NCBI GenBank assembly: GCA_011800805.1
Contig: MPNW01000281.1
Span: forward strand, 41,091-98,342
DNA: 57,252 nt
Source of the DNA: Hirudo medicinalis
Taxonomy: Eukaryota > Annelida > Clitellata > Hirudinida > Hirudinidae
Reading direction: 5' to 3'
Shown here: one piece after another, positions 1 through 12,500 of the stretch
Layout of the letters: the number at the start of each line of letters is the position of its first letter
Numbering within the stretch: the first letter of the stretch is position 1
Notes under the pieces: generated by a model
The model's input: the letters and a program-made list of their open reading frames with translations, nothing else
Told to the model about the DNA's origin: nothing
Database searches by the model: none
Made by a program: the position numbers and the translations under genes

Positions 1-5
1 CATCG

Positions 6-42
<37 letters not shown>

Positions 43-90
43 AATCATCATCATCATCACTATCATCACCATCATCATCATCATCATCAT

Positions 91-157
<67 letters not shown>

Positions 158-198
158 GTCGTCGTCGTCGTCGTCATCATCATCATCATCATCATCAT
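1..198. repeat. (CAT)n microsatellite at the window edge
   Basis: Nearly pure CAT/ATC trinucleotide run with a few CAC, AAT and CGT interruptions. It reads as poly-His, poly-Ile or poly-Asp in the different frames, with no other coding signal. Confidence 0.95.
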
Positions 199-1010
199 GT
201 ATTGGCTGTGTCCAATGAAAAATCTGTTGCGTTCATAAAAAAATCCTACTCAACCAATAATAATCCTTAGGACATCTTCATGAATTTTAAGTCGCACCCA
301 AGGCCCCAAGGAGTCATAGATTATTGCCCCGAGTGCAATCAATTCACTTTTCTCAATTCTTTTAAAGCCCTTAAGTACTGCTCCCCTCCTCTGGGGGTCG
401 AGCCCTATGACCCTCAGGGCGTCCGCAGTCGCAGTGGGATTTCTGGGTCGCATAGTACCTTATGCAAGTCGTCCGTGGTTCAAGGAGTGGACAGAGCATA
501 ATCAGACGGGATTAGGACTGATTAGTCTAGATGTTTGCAGAGGATTGTATAATTACATAAATCACATTAGGCGCTCAATCTCACGCTCAGAAGTGCCACT
601 CCGCTCGTCGAGCAAGCAGACTCGCGAGTGCAAATGAATGCTATTTGCACTCTTATTCACTCCTCTGCTCAAATAACACTCGGATCCTTCTTTAAAGGAT
701 GAAACTACAGATTGAGTGAATGGAAGGGTAAACGAATAAGTGCACTCAAATCCCAACGGTGGATCCTAGGGTAGGGTACGAGGACACAAGGGTAGAAGGG
801 CTTCTGGTGAACAGGGACTGGGTAGCCTACTGGAGAGAACAGGTAAGACGGAGGAGAGAGATAATCGAGGTGAGGTGAGGGCAAAAGTCTGAAGAAGGCA
901 TGACCTTCTTAAGTCGATCCAGCATGCATGGTTAGACACGCTCATTAACACAGCTGGACACTTGTTTAGTATTCGACTCATGTCGTAATCACACCGGTGG
1001 TAATCACGAC
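199..1010. other. No confident gene; short inverted repeats
   Basis: Open frames here are short and show no domain I recognise. The one structured element is at 626-652, a perfect 10-bp inverted repeat (GAGTGCAAAT / ATTTGCACTC) around a 7-nt loop. Further imperfect inverted copies follow: ATTCACTC near 655 against GAGTGAAT near 713, and a diverged opposite-strand version near 739-757. This could be the remnant of a small non-autonomous DNA element or a regulatory hairpin; I cannot tell which. Confidence 0.4.
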
Positions 1011-1064
1011 GACGTCGATGATGACGATGACGATGATGATGATGATGACGATGATGATGATGAT

Positions 1065-1105
<41 letters not shown>

Positions 1106-1197
1106 TGATGACGATGATGATGACGATGATGACAATGATGATGACAATGATGATGACGATGATGATGACGATGATGACAATGATGATGACGATGACG
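1011..1197. repeat. (GAT/GAC)n microsatellite
   Basis: About 185 bp of interspersed GATGAT and GACGAT units. The frames translate to runs of Met/Thr or Ile/Val, which explains the apparent open frames on both strands. Confidence 0.95.
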
Positions 1198-1296
1198 TCC
1201 GTGGTTTTACTTATCATTACCTAACTACTTCTTTGAGTAATTGATAGTAACATGAACAACATCGTCATTGTCATTATTAATATATTTGATATAATT

Positions 1297-1385
1297 TTAA
1301 GATTATTATCAATAATATTGTTATTATTATTGTTTTATTATTATTATTATTATTAATCATTATTAATTACTATTATTATTATTAC

Positions 1386-1464
<79 letters not shown>

Positions 1465-1465
1465 N

Positions 1466-1562
<97 letters not shown>
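1297..1562. repeat. Compound (ATT)n-(AGT)n-n-(AAT)n microsatellite with an ambiguous base
   Basis: An ATT run changes into a pure AGT run of about 16 units. A single n follows at 1465, and then a pure AAT run of about 32 units. The motif changes exactly at the n, so the array length and the join may be assembly products. Confidence 0.93.
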
Positions 1563-2420
1563 TACAACAACAATGACAATCGACCTACAATGGCCGTCTC
1601 AGACGATTTAGTCGATAAATTGAAAAACTCTGGAATTATTCGAAGCATGTTTTTGTCAACATCTCCTCTCTAGTGCGAAACGTTAATAAATCAGACACTA
1701 ACGACAGAACAGCACAGTCGACGGCTACCCTGACATCCAGACGAGCGGACAAGGAGACGGACAGGCAGAGGTACGGAGAGATGAGAAGGACGAGGAGAGG
1801 GGAGAATTTATGAGCCTTAGACTCTGAGGGCCAGCGACGCTAGCCGACTGTTAGCTGCCAGCGCCAAGACAAATTGGTAGCGCATAAAACTGACATAAAG
1901 GGCGAAAATACTGTCAATCCGAGCACAGCGTCGACATTAATGGGGGTCCATGAAAAGCGCCAACACGGTTAGGGGGGGCTATGATGGTGGCGGTAGTGAC
2001 CTTGAGGATGATGATGGTAATGGCGGTGATGGCAATCACAATAGCAACAACATTTATAAAATGGATTATTACATATTAACAGTAATTATATTATATTTAT
2101 TATTATTATTGTTATTATTATTATTATTATCATCATCATCATCATCACAAATGCCTACATTCACCCGTGTCATCTAACAAGTTGTTGGCATTGCAACTTA
2201 CAATCTCAACAGAATATCTTATTTAATCAAGTCGTCTGCTACAATGACGCTCAACAGTTGACAATGATGCTCCAGCTGCAACGACGACTCCAGCTACAAT
2301 GACGACTGCAGCTGTAGTCGCGAGGATAAATTATCAATGATTTGTTTTCAAATATACTCGCAAAAATTAAAACTAAGTCAGAATTAATTGGTTATCAAAA
2401 ATCAACATCGAATTTCCCAG
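1563..2420. other. Spacer or intron upstream of the visible Wnt exons
   Basis: Mixed-complexity sequence with a short TTA/TCA run at about 2092-2150. An imperfect repeat of AATGACG and CCAGCT motifs lies at about 2242-2320. I looked for the upstream Wnt exon carrying the RWNC-type motif and did not find it, so this is probably intron. Confidence 0.4.
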
Positions 2421-3690
2421 CGAGCAAGGAGTCGGCCTTCGTCTCGGCTATCCGCTCAGCCGGAGTAGCCTTTGCGGTGACGAGATCTTGTAGTCAGGGG
2501 AACCTGACCGGCTGCGCCTGCGACAGAAGCCAGAAGATGACCCGCTCGGATTGGGAGTGGGGCGGCTGCAGCGCCAACATCAACTACGGCATTAACTTCT
2601 GCAAGACGTTTCTTGACGCCAGGGAGCGCAAGATGGACAAATCGCAGTCCCTGATGAACCTCCACAACAACAGAGCTGGAAGGAAGGTTTGCGATAGTTT
2701 TGGATCGAACGTTGGCTAATTTATTAAATATTATGAATGACAATGGCGAAAAAGAGGCGACGCTATAATAATCCGTAAATGATCTTGAAGGATTCCTGGA
2801 CCACTCTGATCAATTTAGTGAGCGAGATGTAAATTATGGTCTCAACCCGGTTCTGAAAATGTGAAATATGGTCAATTCCTCAATATTATTATTATTATTA
2901 TTACAATTATATTAATAATTATAATATACAATTTCATTCACATTTATTATGCTACTCTATATGTACTGTGTTGGTTTTCAGTCCCTCAGAGAGAACATGA
3001 AGATGAACTGTAGGTGCAGCGGTGTATCAGGATCGTGCTCCCTCAAGACTTGCTGGACGTCCCTACCCCCCATCAAACAGGTTGTGAGTGCCCTTGTCTT
3101 GGGAGGGGAAGGGTTAAGGATGGGAGGGATGGCATGATTTGAAATCAAATTTAAAGATGGATTTAATTGATTTAATGAAAAGATAAAATGCAAAACAATT
3201 TACAATTAAGACTCTTAGAAATAGATTTTTCAATATCCATTTAGTGAACCTTTCACCAAATTTTCTAAAACTATCTCTTTCTCTACTTTGTCGTCCTGAA
3301 AAGATCGGAGACAGACTCATGCAGACGTATGAAAGGGCCAGACAAGTGGAACCGATCAGAGGCCAACGAAGTCTCAGCGCAGTCTTCCTCAAACTCAAGA
3401 GATCAGCCCCAAATACCCAAAAGAAGCCCCAGTGGAAAGAATTGGTCTACCTGACTGATTCACCGGACTACTGCAAAAGGAACAGAACCCTGGGCGTAAT
3501 GGGGACCAAGGGCAGGACCTGTCGCCGGCAAGGCAGAGGGCCAGAGAGCTGTTCATACGTCTGCTGTGGACGAGGTTTCGATAGTCGGGTGGTGACCTTG
3601 CGTAAGCAGTGCGACTGCGTTTTTCATTGGTGCTGCTACGTGACCTGTAAAGAGTGCATGGAGGTCATAGAGGAAACCACCTGTCGATGA
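2421..3690 (+). CDS. Wnt: Wnt family secreted ligand, C-terminal part (Wnt4-like)
   Basis: Secreted, lipid-modified, cysteine-rich signal for Frizzled/LRP receptors. Three exons read in one frame: 2421-2686, 2982-3080 and 3304-3690, ending in TGA at 3688-3690. Seen directly: [21 protein letters not shown], the near-invariant [18 protein letters not shown] (site of the acylated serine), [27 protein letters not shown] and a terminal TCR, with the expected cysteine spacing. VAFAVTR, DARER and QVEP favour Wnt4 over Wnt16 or Wnt11, but I would not fix the subfamily without a tree. Oddity: the usual His of CHGVSGSC is Ser. The signal peptide and RWNC exons are not visible and must lie in unrecognised sequence or outside the window. 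No polyadenylation signal was noticed. Confidence 0.93.
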
Positions 3691-5224
3691 CGAAGCGAAA
3701 GGTCATGCAGGGTTAAGGGCCACGACCCGACCTTCGTAAATATTATCAGGTAGATGTGTATTGGTTCTTCGCTTTAGCGAGCATGAAGCTCAATATTGGT
3801 TGCCTTTGATTGTCACTTTGTGCTAATGATCATTTTAACCACATTTCGCGCCAAACTAAAATCTCCAAACTTTTTATGTCGCTAGAAGGCAGAGATGCGA
3901 TGAACTAAGAATAGATCTGATCCGATTTGATAGAAGAATCACCGAATCGAAAGAAATCTAATGATTAATGGTAAAATTCACCCGTTACAAAAAGATTTGT
4001 CATCCTTTTCATTCATTCAAGCAAGCTTTGTAGGTTTTTCTCGGGCCGTTTGCGGGTTGAATCACTGTGTTTTCTCAAGTGCTTAGAGTTCTCGTTTAAA
4101 AAATTTCCAATCATTTCCGAACGCCACGAACGTTACAAAAACACGATCATAATTCATTCATCTGATTCTCATTGGACAGTCTTCGACAGTGCCTTCGATC
4201 TCGACGATTTTTCTGTACTTCTTATCAGAATGCCCGCTGCTGCTCGCTCAGAAAATATTTGCTTTTAAAAAGTTCTCCACTCAAACACCGTGTCGTCTGC
4301 GTTATGATTAGGATAGAAGTAATATTTTTCGGATTTTTTATTCTTGAAATTTACATTAATGACTAATTATTAGTTGCTGGAAATTTTCGAACTTTTGTAC
4401 CGAATAATATTTGTTGATTTTTAAGGTTTTTTTTTATTTGAAATACCTGTTAACTTGTTCGAGATACAATCTTTATTGATATTATACGATGTTTAACGCC
4501 TGTTCTGGATTTTTACGGATTTTAGCTTTTGTTAATCAATGTTATATAACCAATGATTTTTGAGTGGCAAGATTGCAAATCTATGAAACCTACCTACGTT
4601 TTGGCATTCCGTGATGATTTTCTTGGCTTTTCGCTAATGAATTGAGGTGTTTACATAACTTAAAATAATAATATGTCGGACCAAAATGTTTTGAATTAGT
4701 TTTTCATTCTTTTATACTGCGTCGTTTGTGCTTTTGCGTTTTTCTAAATATTTCGGTTTCTTGTTTAACTACTTTCGAGCGATTGACCATTATTCGACGA
4801 GTTTGTTCCAGCTAACTGCATTTCAATGCAATCTCGGCTTTATTTTGAAAGGTTAATAATTCAACAAAATAATTCAGAATGTCTGAAAATTGCCCTTCAA
4901 AAATCGTTTAACAATAACGTAAACACATCGACCAAATGTTCCTGCTCTCGGGATGTTGCCAAAATCTTAAAAGTCGAATTATATAAAATACTTACGTTTA
5001 AATTGTTAACTATCTAGTAAAATAATCTAAGTAAAATATAAAACAAAAACAAAAAAATTTTACTGGGATACAAAAAATGTTTCAACATTTCACTTTTCAT
5101 TTAAGAGTCGATCTAACCTAAACATATTGGATTTGTTGTTATTTGTTGGTCGTCGGCTGGGGCTATTTTTGATATTTCTAAAGAAATTAGACTCAAAGAA
5201 TACTGACAGTTGAATTTTATAAAA
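3691..5224. other. Spacer between Wnt and NELF-C/D
   Basis: AT-rich, low-repeat sequence. It should contain the Wnt 3' untranslated region at its left end and the NELF-C/D promoter at its right end. The open frames (for example 4050-4268 and 4826-5017) lack recognisable domains and supported splice sites. I see no RNA gene or transposon here. Confidence 0.5.
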
Positions 5225-8200
5225 ATGCGAAACGACGAATATGATGAAGATGAAAATGTCGAAGATAACAATTGGGAAGAGGCAGACGTTGGTTGAATTA
5301 TTGTTTAAAAAGTTGCTTCAATACACAGTTCCACTACATAAATTACATTAAAATATTTTTAAGAAGCTAATAAAACAGAATTATGGGTTTGTGCAATACA
5401 TTTGCAAACGCAGCGATTATTTTACAAAGATCCAATGAGACATGCTGCACTCTGTTTGGAAGTAAACTAAATGTTGTTAATCAAAAATGTTGTGATAAAC
5501 ATAGATTAAAGGCTTTTAATAGATTTTGCAAAACAGGATTATTAATTTTTATTTTAGTTACCTTAATTTGCCATTCACATAATTGCATTACATTATGTCA
5601 TGCTCATGCATTCGTTGTTAAGAAGTAACTTTGGACGACAATTTATTCATCGTGACCATCTCGACTCCCTCAGTCCCCCGACAGTGCCGAACACTCGAGG
5701 AACAACAACGAGGAGGTGGTCAAGGAGTGCACGGAATTGTTCTCCCGGGTTGACTACATCATGGAACCGGATGCCTGTGCACAGATTGGAAGGTGATCAT
5801 GATTATGCCAAGTTGAATTTTTGTTTTGTAAAAGTTTGTTATGATTACGAAAAAATAGAAATTCGTGATTTAAATTATAGAAATCATTATCATGTTAATA
5901 AGATCAGCAAATTGGCTAATTACTGAAACAAAAGTTCAAATCAATGCTTTTTCTACAAGGCATTGACCCCACTATTTGAGCATGACCTCTATTGAACTCG
6001 TTAACCCCAGATACCTGAGAGCCTACGGACCATTTGAAACAATGGCCAAGATGCTGATGGATAATTATGCAGGCATAGCTCAGGCTGTCAACTTGGTGGC
6101 AGAATTTCTCATCCTTGCTGGTATTTTCCTACTTATTATTCAAATGATCTGGTTCTTTAATCTAAAACATCGTCTGATAAACGATTGGCTGGCTAAATTT
6201 GTGATTGGTTGACATGTATTCTAACATTTCTCCAATCCGACACATGATTGGCCAGCTTTATTTCTGATTCCTTGATTGGCCACCAGGCATGGATGTCAAG
6301 GCAGTTCAGGAAATGGTGGAAAGCCACCTGCTCAACAAAATCCTCAGGCACTTTGACCCAAAGAAGGCGGACTCTATATTCACCAATAGCGGCGAAGTGG
6401 GTCGCATTGTTGTAGGTTGCTTTTGAAAAACGATATCTAACTGACCGTCGTCGCAGACGCCCTCCTGGCTGATCCAGATGATAGAATATCCAACATGGAG
6501 AAATCTGTTCTACAAACTTGCTGAAGCTTATCCTGATTGCCTCATGCTCAACTTCACCATTAAGGCAAGTATTATTATTATTGATTGTAGTTTATTATTA
6601 TTATTATTATTATTATTGATCGTAGTTTCTTATTATTATTTATTATAATGAATTGTTATTTATATTAATGACATGACCATTTTTATAAATCTTGTTAGTT
6701 ATTCGTCCTGTTCTAACCTCAAACAAACAATCCAAACCGTTAACTATTGGTCGCTTGTTTGACCAATCGCAGCTCATCTCGGATGCAGGCCACCAGGGCG
6801 AGATCACTTCCGTGTCCACTGCCTGCCATCAGCTGGAAGTATTCTCCAGGGTCCTGAAGACCTTCATCAGCAGCTTCTTGCAGGGCGGAGAAGAAGCGCT
6901 GGAAAAGACTCTTCCGGAATTTACGGTTGGATGATTTGAAGTGATGTAGCATGTCGACGACGTCATCGCTATCGTCGTCGCCTTTCAGAGAATGGTCTGC
7001 CATGGCGAGCACACTTACTTGTACAGTCAGCTGATCATGCACATCTTGGCCAAGGAGTCAAAGGGTGGTCCAAACATCAGACGTCTATTCCAAGAGGTCA
7101 ACAAGTATGCACTCCAGAAGTAAGCTCATTAGTGGGGTTCTAATTGAACCATGTAATTGGTTGATATTGCTTTCTTTATTGAGCCAAACCATGAACTTAT
7201 TATTATAATACTCATAACATAAACTTTATGACCCTTTAGGGGTCTGGATGTGACCCCAATAACCTTGGCCTTGAATGGGGCGTCGGCCTACCCCAGGGCT
7301 TGTCAGGCCCTTTCAGCCATGCTTTCCAGGAACGAACTCAACCCTGCCGACATCACTGTTGTTAGTGCCTTCTGATGAAAGTTATTATTATTAATTAGAT
7401 CATTATCATAATCATCACAATCAGTGGATCACTGCTTTTATTGTTTTTTTTTAAATCCTGTCAACATCGTGACGATTATTCTCCTAGCTGTACGAAATGT
7501 ATTCGTTGTCTGATCCTCCCCCAGTCGAGCTTATAAGAAATCCACAGTTTCTGGGTTAGTGACGTGTTGAGGATGCAAGTTTAATTTTTCTGGATGTATT
7601 CAGGAATATTGTGGCTTTGGATTTTCTAAATCTAAATCTCCCTTGCAGGGCAATTATGATCATTATTATTATATTAATTATTATTAATATGATAATTAAT
7701 TATTATATGATAATTGCAATTATTATCTAATATTATTGTTAATAATCGACGCTTCAATTAACCCTTCTTCACGAACAGATCTTTTCGTGGATTCGCTGTT
7801 TCTGCCCGGAAAACAGGTGAACCCTGAGCGTCGTTCCAAGTACGTCTACCTCATGGCCTACGCCGTTTCGGTCACTGAGGTTTGGAAGAAGGTGACGATG
7901 ATGTCGACATTGCCGTACTTGTGAATTTTTAAATCGTAACCAGCAAGTGATTGCTCGGCTTACAACCCTTGACCAGATCTTTAATTTGTGCAGGGAGTCA
8001 GGAAAAGCATAAACAAGGACGAGCTGAAGTCGACCATGGCGAGCGTCGAGAAGGGCACGACCCTGTGCAGCGACAACAAGGGGTCGAACGAACTCCTTGC
8101 CGAGATGAGCACCATCTTCCAATGTGCAAAGTAGGGGGATCTTGGACCATTTGGACCGTTTCTACTTGGAGTAATAATTTTAAGACCAATGGCAGCCTGT

Positions 8201-9352
8201 CCACCCTTTGGAGGGTGGAGGAGGGTTTATTTGAATCATTTTGCACCATTGTTTAGTTTACAATCCATCCCTTTTTGATTCTGTGGATTCCAATAAATTA
8301 AGCAATTCACTTTTACTCACCCAGGGTTCCAGTGGTTTCCATGGGAATGATCAAGTGGGTTCACCATGTACTCACCCAACCCAACTACTTCCTACTGCAC
8401 CACGACTACACCCCCCTACACTTCATCCTCCTGGACGAGGTTGGCCGTTAAAATAATTTGTTTTCTCAAAAGTTTTTATAAATTGTTGCATGTGATTACT
8501 TTATATTGTGCAATTTATAAATTATTTATAATGTTTGGAATTTATAATATTATTTATAATAATGGAATTAATGTCATCTTTGTGCTACTAATATTCAGTT
8601 TTAACTTGGTGATTGTAAAGTTTTATCAATAATAATAATAATAGTTCATTTTCTATGTGCACTCCATCTCGTTTGCTTCTTCAGATATCCTCCAACCACT
8701 CTCTGCTCCACAAGGAGATTTTTTCCGTCCTCACGAAGCTCTTCGAGTTCCATTTCTCCGACATCGATGACATGCATCGAGTGAGACCAATTTAATTGTC
8801 AACCTACGACAACATCCCACATCATCATCATTTTCATTTCCACATTCCAGCTGAACTTGAAAAAGATGATACTGGATAGGCTCGTCCACCTGCTGAGCTG
8901 TGGCTACGTCCTTCCGATCATAGCCTACCTTCACAACTGCTGGAAAGAATTGAGCGTCGACGTTTCACTCATCAGGCATTTTGTCACCGAGGCAAGTGGT
9001 TCACACATTCCGTGGCTTTTGAGTTGCTCCAGTTAAATGTAATAAGTGAATTATTGCCACAAACTGTCTTCATTACCAGGTACTCGACATGGTTGCTCCC
9101 CCTTACTCCCCAGAGTTCATGCAGGCATTCTACCCACTCATAGAGAGCAATGTTGTCACCGGTTCGCTGAAGTTGATTGACGAATCGGACCCCATATCGG
9201 AGTTCATCAGTAAGTCGTACAAATCGTTCATGGTTTTCATGAATGACTAAATTTAGTCGAATTCTAAATTGTCCAACCAAGCTAATAACGTGACTCTTTG
9301 TTGCTTCACAGAACATCACAAGGCAGCCTTCGGCACTTCCCAAGAGGCTTGA
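5225..9352 (+). CDS. NELFCD: Negative elongation factor C/D (TH1)
   Basis: Nuclear subunit of the NELF complex, which holds RNA polymerase II in the promoter-proximal pause. Sixteen exons: 5225-5287, 5674-5792, 6011-6120, 6287-6396, 6457-6564, 6773-6925, 6989-7119, 7240-7360, 7488-7554, 7779-7891, 7994-8130, 8325-8439, 8685-8780, 8851-8991, 9080-9209, 9312-9352. They sum to 585 codons, close to the family's roughly 590. Landmarks: acidic N-terminus ([10 protein letters not shown]), [115 protein letters not shown] and APPYSPEF. All junctions keep phase. Two donors are GC (6565, 8992). The start is the only upstream ATG giving an acidic N-terminus in phase with exon 2. Confidence 0.97.
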
Positions 9353-9400
9353 ACTGCACAAACACCACAAATCCAAGCTGACCGTTTTGTTTTTGCGACC

Positions 9401-9406
9401 AATAAA
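9401..9406 (+). terminator. Poly(A) signal of NELF-C/D
   Basis: AATAAA 49 bp after the NELF-C/D stop codon, in a short 3' untranslated region. Confidence 0.85.
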
Positions 9407-9433
9407 ATATTGCTTCCTCGATGTTTCTAAACA

Positions 9434-9439
9434 TTTATT
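9434..9439 (-). terminator. Poly(A) signal of CCT7
   Basis: Minus-strand AATAAA (TTTATT on the plus strand) 160 bp after the CCT7 stop. It lies beyond the signal of the convergent NELF-C/D gene, so the two transcripts probably meet or slightly overlap. Confidence 0.8.
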
Positions 9440-9598
9440 TACTTTGAAAATAAAAAAAAAACACTTGCCAGTAATCAATACAATACAAAACCAATAAAAG
9501 CAACAACTGACACAACATTGAAAAGTTGCCAACATAGCAAAAAGACTCTATTTCATGGAGTTCCTTTCATCCGATCACACCTTTGAGGGGTGAGGGTC

Positions 9599-12500
9599 TT
9601 ACATGGGTCTCCCTCTGCCCCTGCCAAGACCTGCAGCAGGTCCACTTGGGCCATCGACTGTGGACCTAGGGTTCTTGACTGTTTCATCGACAGACAGGAT
9701 CAGACAAGCCGCTTCTGAGGCAGCAGTCAAGGCATTGATCTTGACAAGGGAAGGCTCCCATACACAGGCCTCGAAGTTGTCAGTGATTCCTTCGCTAATG
9801 ATGTCCACTCCAAACCATTTTCCACCTGAGAAAAATTATTTAACATTTAATCAACAATGTTACATTAATTGTATATTAACATCAGCAAAAAATACAAACA
9901 CTACAGTAACCAATATAAAGCAATGACTTACCCTGGGCATGTTTTTGTCTGAGTTTGTTGAGAACATTGGTCGCATCAAAGCCAGCATTGTCGCAGAGCT
10001 GTCTGGGGATGACTTCCAAAGCTTTGGCCATGCAGTTGATGAGCAGCTGTTCCTTTCCTGGGACAGTCCTTGAGTAGTCCCTCAGGTACTTGCTCAGCTC
10101 CATCTCGATAGCACCACCACCTGTCAACAAGGAATGTAATGTCATGACTACTGAATAAAATCCAGCTACAGAGTATCAACCAGAATGCACAGAACGAATT
10201 AAATAAATTATTTATAAAATATGATTCCTCTCAGAAAATCCAGTGCAAAGACACTGACCGGCAACAACGGCATCATTCTTGATGGTTCTCCTGACAATCA
10301 TGATGGCGTCATGGAGCGACCTTTCGGTTTCCTCGATGAACTGGTCTGCACCACCCCTCAGGATCAGGGTGCAGGTCTTGGCCTTGGTGCATCCGGTCAG
10401 CAGGTTGTATCTCTCACCCCCGATTTGTCTCTCTTCGAAAAGCTCACAGACACCAAGGACATCGTCCGTCAGAGAAGAAACGGTGGACTGGATCGATCCG
10501 CCGCACGCCTGCATGGTTCTCTTGAGATCCTCTTCGGTCACACGGCCGGCACAGAACATGTCCCTGAAGACGAAATTCAATCTTTGACTAATTGTCCAAG
10601 TTGGAAGTCAAGGTTATTTCCACGGTGTCCATTGTAATCATCATTAAATCCTTTGTGCAAGCAAAAGATTGAAGCATTGATAACCACAAATGCCGCCCTG
10701 GATTTGTAGCCATAAATCAATCACTCGTATAAGTCAATTCTCCAGAACCAAATTACTGTCTGAAAGTCATTGAGGCTGGAATGAAATTACCTGTCGGCAA
10801 AGTACTGGGTGGCGACGTCTCCGATCGGCAGCTTGGAGAGGACGACCTTTGCTCCGGAAGCGTGGAGCTTCTCGAGTTTGTCGTACAGGATGCTCCACTC
10901 GGCATCGACGACGGCTTGGTACTCCTGCAAGAGGCGGAAAGGAAAAGCGTGTGAACAAGTGTGTCTTTATTTACAAGCAGGGAAAGAACAACAAAGTCAG
11001 TTTAACATAAAAGAGAAGTAATCGAATTAATAATCATCATCAATTGTAAATAACATGTTCACAAAGATACACGGGAATTTGCGCATAGCGACCGACCTCG
11101 ACCGAATCGACTCTGACTTCGGCATTATCCTTCTCTGCCTTCAGCTCGAGCTCAATGTTGAGAAGGGCAATCCTGGGGTTGACATAGCTCTTGGGCTGCA
11201 TTTCAAAGCCAGCATAGCTGAAGGTTTTCTTGAAGGCAACGCCATCGATCAGCTGAGATTCCTGTCAAGTTTACATAGTGTTGTTGTTGTTAATTGAAGA
11301 AGATTATTAGTTCATATAATAATATAGACTGGAAAATGCTAATCGAGTATTGAGAAATGATGATCCAAAAATAATTTCAAGTCAATATTATGTCTGACCT
11401 CAAGTGCACCTCCACTGACTTTCTTGATTCCGATCATGTCGAGTGGGAGGAGCTCGTCGAGCATGCTGACGGCATTGACCACCATTTTGGCGAAGAACTC
11501 CTTCTGATGAGAGACCAGTTTTGAGCTCAGCGATGTGGAAGCACACTTCACCAATAGCTCATGCTTGTTCCTAGTGAGACGATAAAAAATACATTTTTGA
11601 GAAGATTTTAAAAACATTTGGAAAAGTAAACTTTTGGTTGCATCTATTTCTATCCTCACCCCTCCTTGTGGTCCCCGATGCGGACAGCAATCTCCTTGAT
11701 CTTCTGACAGGCCAAATGGGTGGCCTTCCTGAAAGATCTGATGATAATTTGTGGGTGGACCCCCTCCTCAACGAACGACTTGCTCAGCTTCAAGAACTCC
11801 CCAGCCAATAGGACGACACTAGTTGTTCCATCTCCGACCTATAATTAATTGGTTGTCGTGTCGTCATCAAAAGACTTGCTGCGTCTAATTGCACTATTTG
11901 TCATGTTGATTAACATCTTTACAAGCTTAGGAATGCATAGCATGGTTTTGCATTCAGGTAACTCTTAAAAATTTTATCTGATATTCTAAAGGTCACTCAT
12001 CGTAGCATCCTACTCACTTCGGCATCTTGTGACTTGGCAATCTCAACCAAGGTCTTAGCAGCGGGATGGACAACATCGAGGAGCTTCATGATGGTGGCTC
12101 CATCATTGGAAATGGTGGCTTTGCCTGGAATTAAGACAAGAAAAGATAGTGTCATGTCATCAATACTCGGTTCATTGAATAATTCTCTGATCACTAAATT
12201 CACAAATTCTTGATTCACTACAAAAAGCTAAGTCAAAAAAAAACGATAAGTGTAATAAGAGGACATTTACAATCAAAAACCAACCATGTCCATCAACGAT
12301 CAGCTTGTCCATGCCTCTTGGACCGAGAGTTGTCCTGACGGCATCAACAATTGCCTGGCATGCATTGATGTTGCTGATTAGTTGGGGCTTGCCCTGGCTT
12401 GTGTCTGTGCCTTCTTTAAGGAGGATGATTGGAGCATTCTGAAGAACAAGTTAAGATCAATCTTCTAAACAACTTAAACTAATAATGATGACCAATTTTT

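Noticed and set aside
997..1224. Poly-Met/Thr (+) and poly-Ile/Val (-) open frames
   Set aside because: Translation of a GAT/GAC microsatellite; no splice or start context.
8984..9535. 183-residue minus-strand open frame under NELF-C/D
   Set aside because: Runs across two confirmed plus-strand exons and an intron, has no domain, and crosses the CCT7 3' end.
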